Assembly: GCA_964505215.1 (NCBI GenBank)
Contig: CAZDGU010000004.1
Location: 171,066 to 235,065, forward strand
Direction: 5' to 3'
DNA length: 64,000 nucleotides
Origin: Gracilimonas sp964505215
Lineage (GTDB): Bacteria > Bacteroidota > Rhodothermia > Balneolales > Balneolaceae
Under the pieces are notes generated by a model, which saw nothing but the letters and a program-made list of their open reading frames with translations, ran no database searches and was not told where the DNA came from. Each line of letters opens with the position of its first letter. Positions within the stretch are counted from its first letter, which is position 1. Of the stretch, positions 55,385-64,000 are shown one piece after another. Position numbers and translations under genes: made by a program.

Positions 55385-56983
55385 TTAGGAAACCGGCAAA
55401 GTGATTCTGACCACCGTGCCTTGTGAATAATCAATAGACTCAATATTCATATTTTGTTTCCAATAATCCAATAATGGATCATTTTTATAAGGCGCTAAGA
55501 ATTCGATATTGCCATTATGAGCCGTGACAATTTCGTTGCAGATAGAAAGGCCCAATCCCGTGCCGGTATCTTTAGTCGAAAAAAATGGCTCAAGCATTTT
55601 TTTCTTCAGTTTCTCACTGATGCCGGTGCCAAAATCACGAACAGACAGCTCTACTTTTTGCTCTTTGGGGTGATATTGGGTTGAAATATGCAGCCGGCAA
55701 AGCCCGGGCGAAGCTTCAGCGGCATTTTTCAGTACGTTTAGTAATACGTGGTTAAGGGCCTCTTCATCAGCGGTGATGAGAGGGACATGTTCGTCAAAGT
55801 GTGTGGTTACTTTAAATTCCTGATGTGGAAATACCTGCTGAATACGCTTGATGTTAATATGAAGCAATGCGTGGATGTTGAGCGGTGTTTTTTCATTTTT
55901 GAGCGGTTTGGAGAAAAAAAGCAATCGTTTTATAAGGGAAGAAACCCGTTCAATTTCATCATGCACAATTTTCATGGACGAGTCGGTTATAATGCTTTTA
56001 TCTTGACCATTAGCCCGGTTTTTAAGCAATGTTCGTTCCCATATTTGAATGCGGGTTTTAATAATAGAAAGCGGCGTGTTTATTTCGTGGGCGGTGCCGG
56101 CTATCAGATTTCCCAGCGAAGCCATTTTCTCTTTTTGATACAGTTCGGCTTGCAGTTTTTTGGCTTTACGTTGCTCTTTTTGGCGCGCCTCTGTCATTTC
56201 ATTTATAGCTTTGCTTATTTCACCGAGCGTGCCATTGTGCTCTTTCAGGCGATGGTCAGGATTGTATTTCATAGTAGATATTCCTGACTTCATTTCCCGG
56301 ATACGCATTCTGAGAGTCCAAACGGCCAAAACTGTCAGCAGCAAACCAAACAGAATAGCTCCAACCGTCAGAAAAAAAGTACCGCTTTGGATATTCTGTG
56401 AAGTAGCCAGCTGTCGTTCAATATGAATGCGCGCCCAAGCGGCTCCAATAATTTCACCGTCTTTGTATAAAGGCTGCGTTGAAAGTGGAAAGATGGCGGG
56501 ATCAAATTTATGCAATTCCGTACGAGAGGAATCAGACTGAATGGTTTCTCGGGCTTGCTTCCGTATAATATTGTATGAGCGTGGAGGCGGGCCAAATGCC
56601 GGTTTCGGGTCACTGATTGTAGGGAAACTGTAGCCCAAAAACTCATCCAATTGATAAAAGTAGAATCCGCCTTCCAGTCTGTTGTAATTGGAAAGTACGT
56701 TTTTAACCGTTATAGATAGCAGGGAATCAACAATTCGCTGGTCTTTTTTAGTGATTTTATTACGGTTTTTTAAATACTGCTCCCAGACCGGCCATATTTC
56801 CTCATTACCTTGAAAGGTTAGCTCTTTAACGGCTGTTCGAGTAATATTTTTACTGTCCTGAATAATTTCATCAGCAGATTTAAGAACATTCTTGTACAGA
56901 TAGAAGCTTGTAATCATCATAAATAGAATTACAAAAGCCCCAACCAGTAACAATCTGGGATTGTTTTTATAAGAAAAAGACAT
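55385..56983 (-). CDS. Membrane sensor histidine kinase
   Basis: The sensor partner of the sigma-54 regulator. The ATG at 56983 gives a basic N-terminus then a membrane segment; an ATG at 57025 or a TTG at 57037 are possible longer starts. A periplasmic sensing region (about residues 35-185) is followed by a second membrane segment, a HAMP-like linker and the kinase core. The phospho-acceptor His is in GTAHEINTPLS (bases 56087-56089), then N box NVLKNAAEAS and G boxes DFGTGIS and GTGLGLSI. The periplasmic ligand is unknown. A long opposite-strand open frame inside is a shadow. Confidence 0.92.
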   Translation of the reverse strand: MSFSYKNNPRLLLVGAFVILFMMITSFYLYKNVLKSADEIIQDSKNITRTAVKELTFQGNEEIWPVWEQYLKNRNKITKKDQRIVDSLLSITVKNVLSNYNRLEGGFYFYQLDEFLGYSFPTISDPKPAFGPPPRSYNIIRKQARETIQSDSSRTELHKFDPAIFPLSTQPLYKDGEIIGAAWARIHIERQLATSQNIQSGTFFLTVGAILFGLLLTVLAVWTLRMRIREMKSGISTMKYNPDHRLKEHNGTLGEISKAINEMTEARQKEQRKAKKLQAELYQKEKMASLGNLIAGTAHEINTPLSIIKTRIQIWERTLLKNRANGQDKSIITDSSMKIVHDEIERVSSLIKRLLFFSKPLKNEKTPLNIHALLHINIKRIQQVFPHQEFKVTTHFDEHVPLITADEEALNHVLLNVLKNAAEASPGLCRLHISTQYHPKEQKVELSVRDFGTGISEKLKKKMLEPFFSTKDTGTGLGLSICNEIVTAHNGNIEFLAPYKNDPLLDYWKQNMNIESIDYSQGTVVRITLPVS

Positions 56984-57096
56984 AAAACATAGGATTAATT
57001 TTGCTGTCTGCTGCTGAACCAGCATAAAAGATGCCAAAAATAATTAAATGCCTGCAATCAGATATTACGTTAGACTGAGGTGAAAAATCATTAAAA

Positions 57097-57137
57097 AGTG
57101 TGATGAAAACTCACGCAATGTGAGGTTTTATCACACT
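57097..57137. promoter_or_regulatory. 18-bp inverted repeat, probable activator site
   Basis: AGTGTGATGAAAACTCAC (57097-57114) and GTGAGGTTTTATCACACT (57120-57137) are inverted copies with 16 of 18 matches and a 5-base spacer. The centre is about 70 bases before the -24/-12 element, a typical distance for an upstream activator site of an NtrC-family regulator. Confidence 0.6.
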
Positions 57138-57186
57138 TAAAAGTCGGTGTAATTATAAAAAGCTCCGCATTGGTGGTTTAAAGGTG

Positions 57187-57206
57187 TTGGCATGATATTT
57201 GACTTT
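57187..57206 (+). promoter_or_regulatory. Candidate sigma-54 promoter of the SusCD operon
   Basis: TTGGCATG-N4-TTGACTTT fits the sigma-54 consensus YTGGCACG-N4-TTGCW at all but two main positions (T for C, A for C). The GG-to-GA spacing is the required 10 bases. The transcript would start near 57213, before the ATG at 57268. Confidence 0.5.
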
Positions 57207-57267
57207 GTTTGCAATATAATGCTTGAAATACAAGCGTTGCTCAATCTCAACCTTAAAAATTCGACAA

Positions 57268-60255
57268 ATGAAGGACAGGATACTACAAGCTTTTTCAAGA
57301 TTAAGATCTTTAAAAGTAAGATGGGCGCTGTTTGCTTTAGCCACTGCCGTTGTTGTTTTTTCCGGATCTCTACAAGCGGAAAGCATGGCTGAAAAGAAGT
57401 TTCAAGATGGAACTATATATGGCAAAATAATAGATGCTCGGGATAAAGAACCTTTGGTAGGAGCTAACGTTTTTATAGAAGGGACCAACAAAGGGGCTTC
57501 TGTAGATGTGGATGGAACGTATGAAATTACGGGCATTGAACCGGGTACTTACGTTTTAAAAGCTCGCTTTATTGGATATCGAGACTTCACCCAGGAAGTT
57601 ACGGTTGCAGATGGCGAACGCGTTGAAGTAAATGCAGAACTTCGCCGCGAATCTATTGGTTTAGACGAATTAGTTGTTACAGCTACCGGCGAAACCCGTG
57701 CGCGCGAAGTTGGAACCAGCCTTTCCCGTTTAAACGCTGACGACTTTGAGTCGGCCGCGGTAAATAATACCCAGGACATTTTAACCGGAAGTATTCCGGG
57801 CGTTACCGTGCTGGCCAACTCAGGAAATCCGGGTTCGGGCGGTACCATTCGGTTGAGAGGAAACAACAGTATTTCCCAAAATAATAACCCGATTATTTAT
57901 GTAGATGGAATTCGCATCAGCAGTGATGATACTCCAACTCACCAGGCCTCACGGCAGTCTGCATCACCCCTGAATGATATTAACCCAAGTGATATTGTGA
58001 GTATTGATATTGTAAAAGGAGCTGCCGCTACAACTTTGTATGGGACGGAAGCATCGGGCGGGGTGATTCGAATTACTACCCGGCAGGGACAATCCGGTTC
58101 AACCCAATGGAATGCCGGCGTTACCATGGGTTTTAACAATATGGATCATTTTGGCCCTAAAGATGATAATCCTACCGGTTTATTTGTGGGTAAGTGTAGG
58201 GGGGATGATTTAGTAACCTATAATGGCGTACATTTTGAGGATGCAAACTGCCCAAGCAGTAACTCATGGCTGCAAAATGGATTGGTACAGCGTTATAACC
58301 TCAGCGTTGCCAGCGGGCTTGATAATTTTACGTATTACGTTTCTGCTGAATATGAGGATGAAGAAGGTGTAATTTATAACGGTGGCGGAACTCGCGGAGC
58401 CGGATTTAGAGGTAACTTCCGTTTTTCTCCGGTTGATGATGTGACTATTACTTACAACTCATTTTACAAGAGAACGCATACTGATTGGGTTCCTTCCGGT
58501 AACAACGGAGATGGTTTTGTGCTGAATGTAACGCGTGGCCCGGGTGGAAACTTTTCAGGTGCTACCGGTTGTGAAGACCCCAATGCAGTTTGCGTGAACA
58601 ACGGAGAAATTCTGGAAAGCGATAATAACAGCCAGCGCGAGCATTTTATAAACAGCTTGGTGTTAGAAACTACAAAAGGCAAAAACTTGAGTAACAGGCT
58701 TACCTTTGGGTATGATTATAACACCTCGGAACTTCGCTCAACCCAATATTTTGGATATTCCAGAAGTCCGTTGGGCGAGCAAAGCATTACGGACTGGAAT
58801 AAATCTGTCCTTTCTCTGGAATACCTTGGTACCTTTGATCATCAGTTCAATAAAAATATTGGGCTGAAGCTGCACTGGGGCGGACAGTTATTTAATGAAA
58901 GTACAGAAACCACAGATCTTTTTTCTGAAGGATTTTCGGGTCCGCAGGAGCCTACGCTTACCTCCGGAGCCAGAACCAGCATTAACGGCGACTCAAGAAT
59001 TGTAGTTACTACCGGTGGTTTTTTTAGTCAAGCGGCTTTTGATCTGAACGATCAGCTCTTCCTAACCGGCGGGGTACGGGTTGACGGACACTCAGCTTTT
59101 GGTGAAAACTACGGCCTGCAAGTATATCCAAAAGTGAGTATGTCGTACGTTCTTTCTGATTATGATTTTTGGCCCACAAACTGGTGGAACACATTAAGGT
59201 TACGAGCCGCAGTTGGGCAATCGGGTCAGGCGCCCGGCGCTTTTGATGCCGTACGTACCTGGCGCCCAATTGCCGGTGAAAATGGCCAGCCCGGCTTCAC
59301 CCCCAATCAAATCGGAAATCCCGACCTTGGTCCCGAAAAAAGCACAGAGTTTGAAACCGGTTTTATGGCAGGTTTCTTAGATGGACGAATTACTACGGAC
59401 TTTACTTATTACAACCAAACTACTTCGGATGCTTTAATTCCGGTTCCCGCCATTGCTTCGGAAGGTTTTATCTCTTCGCAAGTGCAAAATGTTGGTGAAG
59501 TTCAAAACCAAGGCGTTGAGGTAGAGTTAAAGTTAAACGTAGTCAGAAGTTCAAATATAAACTGGGATGTAAGAGCCGGATTCTCCAAAGAAAAAAGCGA
59601 AGCCGTTGATTTAGGAAATACTTCTACTATTTCTGTAGCCTACTTTGCCCGAACCGATATTAAAGAAGGCTATCCCGTACCGGCCGTATTTGGTGCTAAA
59701 ATTACGAATCCCAAAGAATTGGCCGATCCTATTTATGAGGAAGATCAGTACTACGGACCTTCTTACCCCGATAAATCTCTGACATTAGGAACAACCGTTC
59801 GTTTGTTGAAAAACGTGGTGGTTGATGCCATGGGCGAGTTCAAATATGGCGGTTATATGGTTAATGCCACAGCCTATCAAAATGGACGCCGTGGCGTTTG
59901 GCCTCCCTGCTACGATTTACAGCAACAAAATGTAGCAAGCTTGACAGCAGCTCAAAGAGCTAAATGTGCGCTGAATTCCGGTAACGTTTCTCCACGATAT
60001 GACCACTGGATTGAGTCAACCGATTTCTTCAAGCTCCGGCACGTATCGGTAACCTACAATTTCCCGGACAGATGGATGAGAGGGGGCGTACAAAGGGCCT
60101 CACTTCGGTTAGCTGCCCGTAATCTTATTACCATAACAGATTACTCAGGCACCGATCCTGAACTGGATGACTACCGAGACTCACTGGCCCGGCGCGATTA
60201 TTATGCCATGCCCACCTATCGGTCTTTTCTTGCAACCCTAAACTTTGCGTTTTAG
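57268..60255 (+). CDS. SusC/RagA-family TonB-linked receptor
   Basis: A large outer-membrane importer working with the SusD-like lipoprotein downstream. The start is set at ATG 57268; an earlier TTG at 57223 would leave almost no leader after the sigma-54 promoter. The 995 residues contain a signal peptide, a carboxypeptidase-like domain (about 45-125, IYGKIIDARDKEPLVGANVFI), plug with SIPGVTVLANSG and IRLRGNNSISQNNNPIIYVDG, and a barrel ending FLATLNFAF. Surface loops carry several cysteines. Substrate unknown; SusCD pairs take up glycans, peptides or other oligomers. Confidence 0.93.
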   Translation: MKDRILQAFSRLRSLKVRWALFALATAVVVFSGSLQAESMAEKKFQDGTIYGKIIDARDKEPLVGANVFIEGTNKGASVDVDGTYEITGIEPGTYVLKARFIGYRDFTQEVTVADGERVEVNAELRRESIGLDELVVTATGETRAREVGTSLSRLNADDFESAAVNNTQDILTGSIPGVTVLANSGNPGSGGTIRLRGNNSISQNNNPIIYVDGIRISSDDTPTHQASRQSASPLNDINPSDIVSIDIVKGAAATTLYGTEASGGVIRITTRQGQSGSTQWNAGVTMGFNNMDHFGPKDDNPTGLFVGKCRGDDLVTYNGVHFEDANCPSSNSWLQNGLVQRYNLSVASGLDNFTYYVSAEYEDEEGVIYNGGGTRGAGFRGNFRFSPVDDVTITYNSFYKRTHTDWVPSGNNGDGFVLNVTRGPGGNFSGATGCEDPNAVCVNNGEILESDNNSQREHFINSLVLETTKGKNLSNRLTFGYDYNTSELRSTQYFGYSRSPLGEQSITDWNKSVLSLEYLGTFDHQFNKNIGLKLHWGGQLFNESTETTDLFSEGFSGPQEPTLTSGARTSINGDSRIVVTTGGFFSQAAFDLNDQLFLTGGVRVDGHSAFGENYGLQVYPKVSMSYVLSDYDFWPTNWWNTLRLRAAVGQSGQAPGAFDAVRTWRPIAGENGQPGFTPNQIGNPDLGPEKSTEFETGFMAGFLDGRITTDFTYYNQTTSDALIPVPAIASEGFISSQVQNVGEVQNQGVEVELKLNVVRSSNINWDVRAGFSKEKSEAVDLGNTSTISVAYFARTDIKEGYPVPAVFGAKITNPKELADPIYEEDQYYGPSYPDKSLTLGTTVRLLKNVVVDAMGEFKYGGYMVNATAYQNGRRGVWPPCYDLQQQNVASLTAAQRAKCALNSGNVSPRYDHWIESTDFFKLRHVSVTYNFPDRWMRGGVQRASLRLAARNLITITDYSGTDPELDDYRDSLARRDYYAMPTYRSFLATLNFAF

Positions 60256-60302
60256 TCATGAGCACAGAAAAACAAATTAAACACCCAAACGAGACTAAGG
60301 TT

Positions 60303-61490
60303 ATGAAGAAGATACTCTCCATTTTTGTATTACTGCTTTTTATATATGGTTGCGATGTCGAAAATCCCGGCCCAATTGATGAAAGCGCGCTAAACTCACC
60401 CACGGCTATTCCCGGATTAGTGGTAGGAATGTCAGCCGATTTCTCCTTTGCTTACCGAACTACCACCCGTTGGGGCAGCGTATGGGGTGATGAGCTAACG
60501 CACAGCGGAACCTATTCGGCACCTACTATTTTTAGCACCGGTGCGCTAAACAGCGAAGATGTAAACCCCTGGTGGGAAGACGCTCAGCGTGCCCGATGGG
60601 TAGCTGAAAGCGGAATTAAACGAATTCGAGATGTTTTAGGAAGCGATTTTGACTCAAACGAATATGTGGCTAAAGCCCATTTATTTGCCGGCTACTCAAA
60701 TCGTATGCTTGGCGAAAATGCGTGTTATGCTGTTATAGACGGTGGCGAACGCCAGCCACACACCGTGCATTTTGAGCGTGCTGAACAATACTTTACCGAT
60801 GCCATTGCCATTGCTAATGCGGCCGGAAATTCGGATATGGCGAGCGCAGCCACGGCCGGACGAGCTTCTGTACGTGCTGCGCTTGGTAACTGGGGTGCAG
60901 CCGCAACCGATGCAGCCGGAATTCCCATCGACTTTAAGTTCGAGGCTATTTACTCTACCAACAGTGGCCGGGAAAATAATGACTGGCCTCCAAATACAAT
61001 CCGGCGCGGTGAGTACAGCGTTTGGGGCACACAGTGGGAAGGAGTGAACGACCCGCGCCTGCCTCAGGAAGTTAAGCTTACGGCCACTAACGACACCGCT
61101 ACCGCAGCAAATGGCGTCACCCCGTGGATTACGCAGCTCAAATATGAGACCGATGGAGACAATATTGCTCTTTCCAAAGGAACAGAAATGGTGCTCATCA
61201 GAGCAGAAATGGAGCTGAGAGAAAACCAGGATTTTATCGCCGCCATGGGTTTGATTAATCAGGTTAGAGCACATCATGGATTAGCAAATTTATCGGCAAC
61301 TAATATGGCAGAAGCCTGGGAACATCTGCAGGACGAACGCGGTAAAGAGTTATGGCTGGAAGGCCGCAGGTTTTGGGATCTGCGCCGTTGGAATAAAGAA
61401 TCGGGAGCAGCCAATAATTCATTCCTTGATTCAAGAGACAGCTGTGTACCCATTGGCCAAACTGAATTAGAAATGAACCCCAATTTATAA
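60303..61490 (+). CDS. SusD/RagB-like surface lipoprotein
   Basis: Substrate-capturing lid of the SusC partner. The start is placed at ATG 60303, which directly yields a lipoprotein signal (ILSIFVLLLFIYGC); an in-frame ATG at 60258 would add an unlikely polar leader. It is 395 residues, shorter than classical SusD (about 500), TPR-rich in the middle and with the family C-terminal motif DERGKELWLEGRRFWDLRRW. It lies 47 bases after the SusC stop in one operon. Confidence 0.9.
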   Translation: MKKILSIFVLLLFIYGCDVENPGPIDESALNSPTAIPGLVVGMSADFSFAYRTTTRWGSVWGDELTHSGTYSAPTIFSTGALNSEDVNPWWEDAQRARWVAESGIKRIRDVLGSDFDSNEYVAKAHLFAGYSNRMLGENACYAVIDGGERQPHTVHFERAEQYFTDAIAIANAAGNSDMASAATAGRASVRAALGNWGAAATDAAGIPIDFKFEAIYSTNSGRENNDWPPNTIRRGEYSVWGTQWEGVNDPRLPQEVKLTATNDTATAANGVTPWITQLKYETDGDNIALSKGTEMVLIRAEMELRENQDFIAAMGLINQVRAHHGLANLSATNMAEAWEHLQDERGKELWLEGRRFWDLRRWNKESGAANNSFLDSRDSCVPIGQTELEMNPNL

Positions 61491-61506
61491 TAGTAAGCAG
61501 TAGCCG

Positions 61507-61554
61507 GCCTCAAACAAAAGCAGAATTTTATTTGGCTTTGTTTGGGGCTTTTTT
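61507..61554 (+). terminator. Terminator of the SusCD operon
   Basis: GCCTCAAACAAAAGC (61507-61521) pairs, with small bulges, with GGCTTTGTTTGGGGC (61534-61548), followed by six T. It lies 17 bases after the SusD-like stop. Confidence 0.7.
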
Positions 61555-61697
61555 AGGTAAATACCTACAACAATAGTTTTGTTAAAATTAAAATTTGAGG
61601 GTAGGTACTTTCTTGTAAAAAGATAAAACCTGTACGTGCCCCAAGTCGAATTATGCCAATCAATTGGCTTTTTTAAACCTTTATTAGAGCAATTATT

Positions 61698-63551
61698 ATG
61701 TATAAGATTATTTTCATTGATATAAAAAGAATAAAGTTATTACCGTTACTGTTGAGCGTTTTTCTTCTTATAGGATGTAACGGCATATCAAATACAGACC
61801 TGCCCAGCGGAAGTGCCGATCGGGGCAAGCGGCTGGTTGCTGACAATGCCATGGTAAGTTCGGCTCATCCTTTGGCCAGTGAGGCGGGCCTTAAAATGCT
61901 GCAAAATGGAGGAAATGCAGTAGATGCCGCCGTGGCCACTGCTTTTGCCCTGAATGTAGTGGAGCCAAATATGTCAGGAATTGGCGGTGGCGGAGCTATG
62001 CTCATTTGGAATGATTCTGCTCAAGCAGCCGATTATGTAGATTTTTACTCAGCCAAGCGCGCCGAAACCTATAAGAATATAAACTACGATGAGGTGGACG
62101 AGGATGAATTCAACCTGCTTGAAGTAGGAATACCCGGTACGGTTCATGGGTTACTGCAAGCGCTTGACAAGCATGGAACCATGTCGCGACAGGAAGTGAT
62201 GGCGCCGGCAATTGCGTATGCGAAAGATGGTTTTCCAATGTATATGACACTTGCCCAGTTTGTGTTGGATAACGAAGAAAAACTGAAGCGTTTTGAAGGA
62301 GCAGCCAAAACATTTTATCCCAATGGAAAGCCTGTCTCAGTGGGTAAAAAACTAATTCAACCCGAACTGGCACAAACACTGCAAAATATATCAGACAACG
62401 GGCCAGCTGCTTTTTATGAAGGCCAAAATGCCAAAGATATGGTGGCTTTACTGAATGAATATGGAAATCCAGTGAGCAAAAATGATTTTTCTGAGTTTGA
62501 ACCGCAATGGGACAAACCTGCGCTTTGTGGCGGATATGGTGACTATCGCGTGCTATCTGCTCCACTTCCTCAAACCGGATTTTATATCATTCAGGGGCTA
62601 AATATACTGGAGCCTTATAACCTCAAAACCATCGGATTACCAACTGAATCGGCTGAGGCATTTGATATTCTCACTTCTACTCTACGTGCCGGCAGCGCCG
62701 ATCGTATGGAATACGTAACTGATCCAAATTGGAAAGACATTCCTGTTGAGGGATTGATTTCTAAAGAATATGCCCAAAAGCGAGGCTCATTAATTGGCAC
62801 GGGAACTGCCGTCGAAGAGATAACCTTTGGAGTGCCGTCTTCTTCAGCAATAAGCGGGTCGTTCAGCGGCTGTGGTGCACTTACGATAGCAGACCATCAG
62901 AAACGGGAGGAAAGCGCTGAAAGCTCATTGGACTATGCGGTATCACAAATGCAGACTGTATCTAAGTCTAATAACTTGCCACTTGATGAAGCAGCAGGGA
63001 CCGGAGAAACCACACATATTTCTGTAGTAGATGCGGATGGAAATGCGGTTTCTTTATCCACCACTCTGAGCCACGTTTTTGGTTCGGGAGCTTGGGTAAA
63101 TGGCTTTTTGCTGAACAACTCCGGTTTTAACTTTTCGTACCTGGAAAGTGAGGAAGAGTGGACATCCAATCATTCCTATCGCATTCGTTCCTCAACTATA
63201 TCTCCAACCATTATTCTGGATCGTAACAATGAAGTACGATTGGTGATAGGTGCACCGGGCGGCAGCCGAATTCCCACGGCCGTACTGCAAAATATCGTAT
63301 ACATCCTGGAGTACGGGCTTGATCCGCTGGATGCGGTGAAAATGCCACGCATATTTCCTGATCGTGTAAATACTTCGGTTCAAATAGAAAAAGGGTTTGT
63401 TCCTGAAGTACTTCATCAGGTAAGCGAAATGGGCTATCAGATTAAGTCGCTGTCAAAAGGTTACGCCCGCATGTATTTGATTTCAAAAGAAAACGGAAAG
63501 CTGATTGGTGTAGCCGATCCCCGCCACGATGGTGAAGTGAGAGGATATTGA
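61698..63551 (+). CDS. ggt: Gamma-glutamyltransferase, lipoprotein
   Basis: Cleaves gamma-glutamyl amide bonds such as those of glutathione and transfers or hydrolyses the glutamyl group. A 617-residue precursor with lipobox LLIGC (Cys28) that matures by autocleavage before Thr438 (ETTHISVVD), the catalytic residue. NGGNAVDAAVATAFAL and EPNMSGIGGGGAML are family motifs of the large subunit. Lipid anchoring implies a periplasmic or surface location. It follows the SusCD terminator by about 140 bases, so probably has its own promoter. Confidence 0.94.
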   Translation: MYKIIFIDIKRIKLLPLLLSVFLLIGCNGISNTDLPSGSADRGKRLVADNAMVSSAHPLASEAGLKMLQNGGNAVDAAVATAFALNVVEPNMSGIGGGGAMLIWNDSAQAADYVDFYSAKRAETYKNINYDEVDEDEFNLLEVGIPGTVHGLLQALDKHGTMSRQEVMAPAIAYAKDGFPMYMTLAQFVLDNEEKLKRFEGAAKTFYPNGKPVSVGKKLIQPELAQTLQNISDNGPAAFYEGQNAKDMVALLNEYGNPVSKNDFSEFEPQWDKPALCGGYGDYRVLSAPLPQTGFYIIQGLNILEPYNLKTIGLPTESAEAFDILTSTLRAGSADRMEYVTDPNWKDIPVEGLISKEYAQKRGSLIGTGTAVEEITFGVPSSSAISGSFSGCGALTIADHQKREESAESSLDYAVSQMQTVSKSNNLPLDEAAGTGETTHISVVDADGNAVSLSTTLSHVFGSGAWVNGFLLNNSGFNFSYLESEEEWTSNHSYRIRSSTISPTIILDRNNEVRLVIGAPGGSRIPTAVLQNIVYILEYGLDPLDAVKMPRIFPDRVNTSVQIEKGFVPEVLHQVSEMGYQIKSLSKGYARMYLISKENGKLIGVADPRHDGEVRGY

Positions 63552-63590
63552 TATAATTCTTTGGCACTCAAAAACCGCCATTTTTCTCTC

Positions 63591-63787
63591 AGAAGGATAT
63601 ACAAATCTGCGAAACTCAGTGTAAACCTCCGCGTAACTCAGCGAGAAAAAGGAGGTATCAAAAAGCTACGCTGTAAATGAAAGAAGTATAATTGGGAAAA
63701 CTCAGAAAGCTAACCATTTGAATGCACTATCGTAGTTGTAGCCATCTCTGGGTTCACGCAGATTTTCGCAGAGGGATGCGCGGAGTT
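63591..63787. repeat. Repeat family B, copy 2
   Basis: Full-length copy matching 53751-53950 with scattered substitutions, directly after the gamma-glutamyltransferase gene. Confidence 0.75.
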
Positions 63788-63933
63788 TCGGGGAGTTTTT
63801 TTAGGTGTAGTTAAATTGGTATGTGGTTCGGATATTCTAATCCATGAAATCCATAAATTTGCGCAAATCTGTGATTCAAAACAGATAAATGACAGATCAG
63901 AATAAGTTTCCTCGTGGAATAAATTAATTAAGC

Positions 63934-64000
63934 TTTATAAGCATCTGCGCAACTCAGCGAGAAAAAAGGAGGTATTTAAAGCTAAGCTGTAATGAAAGAA
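63934..64000. repeat. Repeat family B, copy 3 (partial, window edge)
   Basis: ATAAGCATCTGCGCAACTC then GCGAGAAAAAAGGAGGT match the start of copies 1 and 2, but about 21 bases carrying the TAAACCTCCGCGT unit are missing, apparently lost between near-identical AACTC-GCG direct repeats. It runs off the window. Confidence 0.65.

Larger units (their letters stand above)
63552..64000. other. Non-coding window end with repeat family B copies
   Basis: A 449-base stretch to the window edge with two copies of repeat family B (63591-63787 and 63934-64000). No open frame of note; any gene beyond lies outside the window. Confidence 0.6.

Noticed and set aside
55748..56287. 179-codon opposite-strand open frame within the histidine kinase
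   Set aside because: It lies fully inside a well-supported kinase gene and is hydrophobic in the way shadow frames often are.
1..64000. CRISPR arrays, tRNA, rRNA or complete transposase genes
   Set aside because: No regularly spaced direct repeats, cloverleaf-like sequences, rRNA stretches or transposase motifs were found by eye; a covariance-model search was not possible.

Overview
The window looks like chromosomal DNA of a Bacteroidota/FCB-group bacterium, most likely of the Balneolota/Rhodothermota branch. Signs of this are type IX secretion (T9SS) C-terminal sorting domains of the NYPNPFNP type on two proteins, SusC/SusD-like and DUF4249/TonB-receptor pairs, a DnaQ-DnaE fused polymerase, a B12-dependent class II ribonucleotide reductase, Bacteroidota-style TAnnTTTG promoters and few clear Shine-Dalgarno sites. 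No rRNA, tRNA, CRISPR array or intact insertion sequence was seen. The lineage call is inference from gene content.

Layout. 1-7.1 kb: a type I restriction-modification operon (hsdR truncated by the window edge, a DUF3644/HEPN-like gene, hsdM, and an extra-long hsdS). 7.2-15.2 kb: a formamidase, an ABC ATPase with a permease/M1-peptidase fusion, a T9SS-secreted GH18 chitinase and a cold-shock protein. 15.5-21.3 kb (minus strand): DUF4249 lipoprotein, its TonB receptor, S1/P1 nuclease and amidase. 21.6-29.5 kb: a vitamin B12 block made of a cobalamin riboswitch, a BtuB-like receptor, a secreted BtuG-like beta-propeller with a T9SS domain, then adenosylcobalamin-dependent nrdJ behind DnaA boxes. 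30-36.5 kb: pyrophosphatase, CDF transporter, RNase D, an oxyR-terC pair, acylphosphatase and two unknown exported proteins. 36.7-41.5 kb: dnaQ-dnaE fusion and thioredoxin. 41.6-47.1 kb: a complete RND efflux operon. 48.1-52.2 kb: an operon with a perfect 19-bp DtxR-type palindrome, an HmuR-like receptor, an HmuY-like lipoprotein and an exported two-half CbiX-like chelatase. 52.3-63.6 kb: OstA-like protein, a sigma-54 two-component system, and a divergent SusCD operon preceded by a -24/-12-like element and an 18-bp inverted repeat, then a lipoprotein gamma-glutamyltransferase.

How they fit together. Two outer-membrane acquisition systems stand out. The B12 block pairs riboswitch-controlled capture and import with a major B12-consuming enzyme next door. 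The 48-52 kb operon looks like heme (or other metallo-tetrapyrrole) capture, import and periplasmic metal removal, with a class II chelatase fold where known hmu operons have CobN-like HmuS. The third system, SusCD, appears to be under sigma-54 two-component control, which would be unusual for such a locus.

Intergenic DNA carries two dispersed repeat families: one at 29.6 and 47.2-48.0 kb, split in its second copy, and one at 53.8, 63.6 and 63.9 kb with a likely relic at 14.8 kb. All functional calls rest on reading the translations and motifs; no database search was possible.
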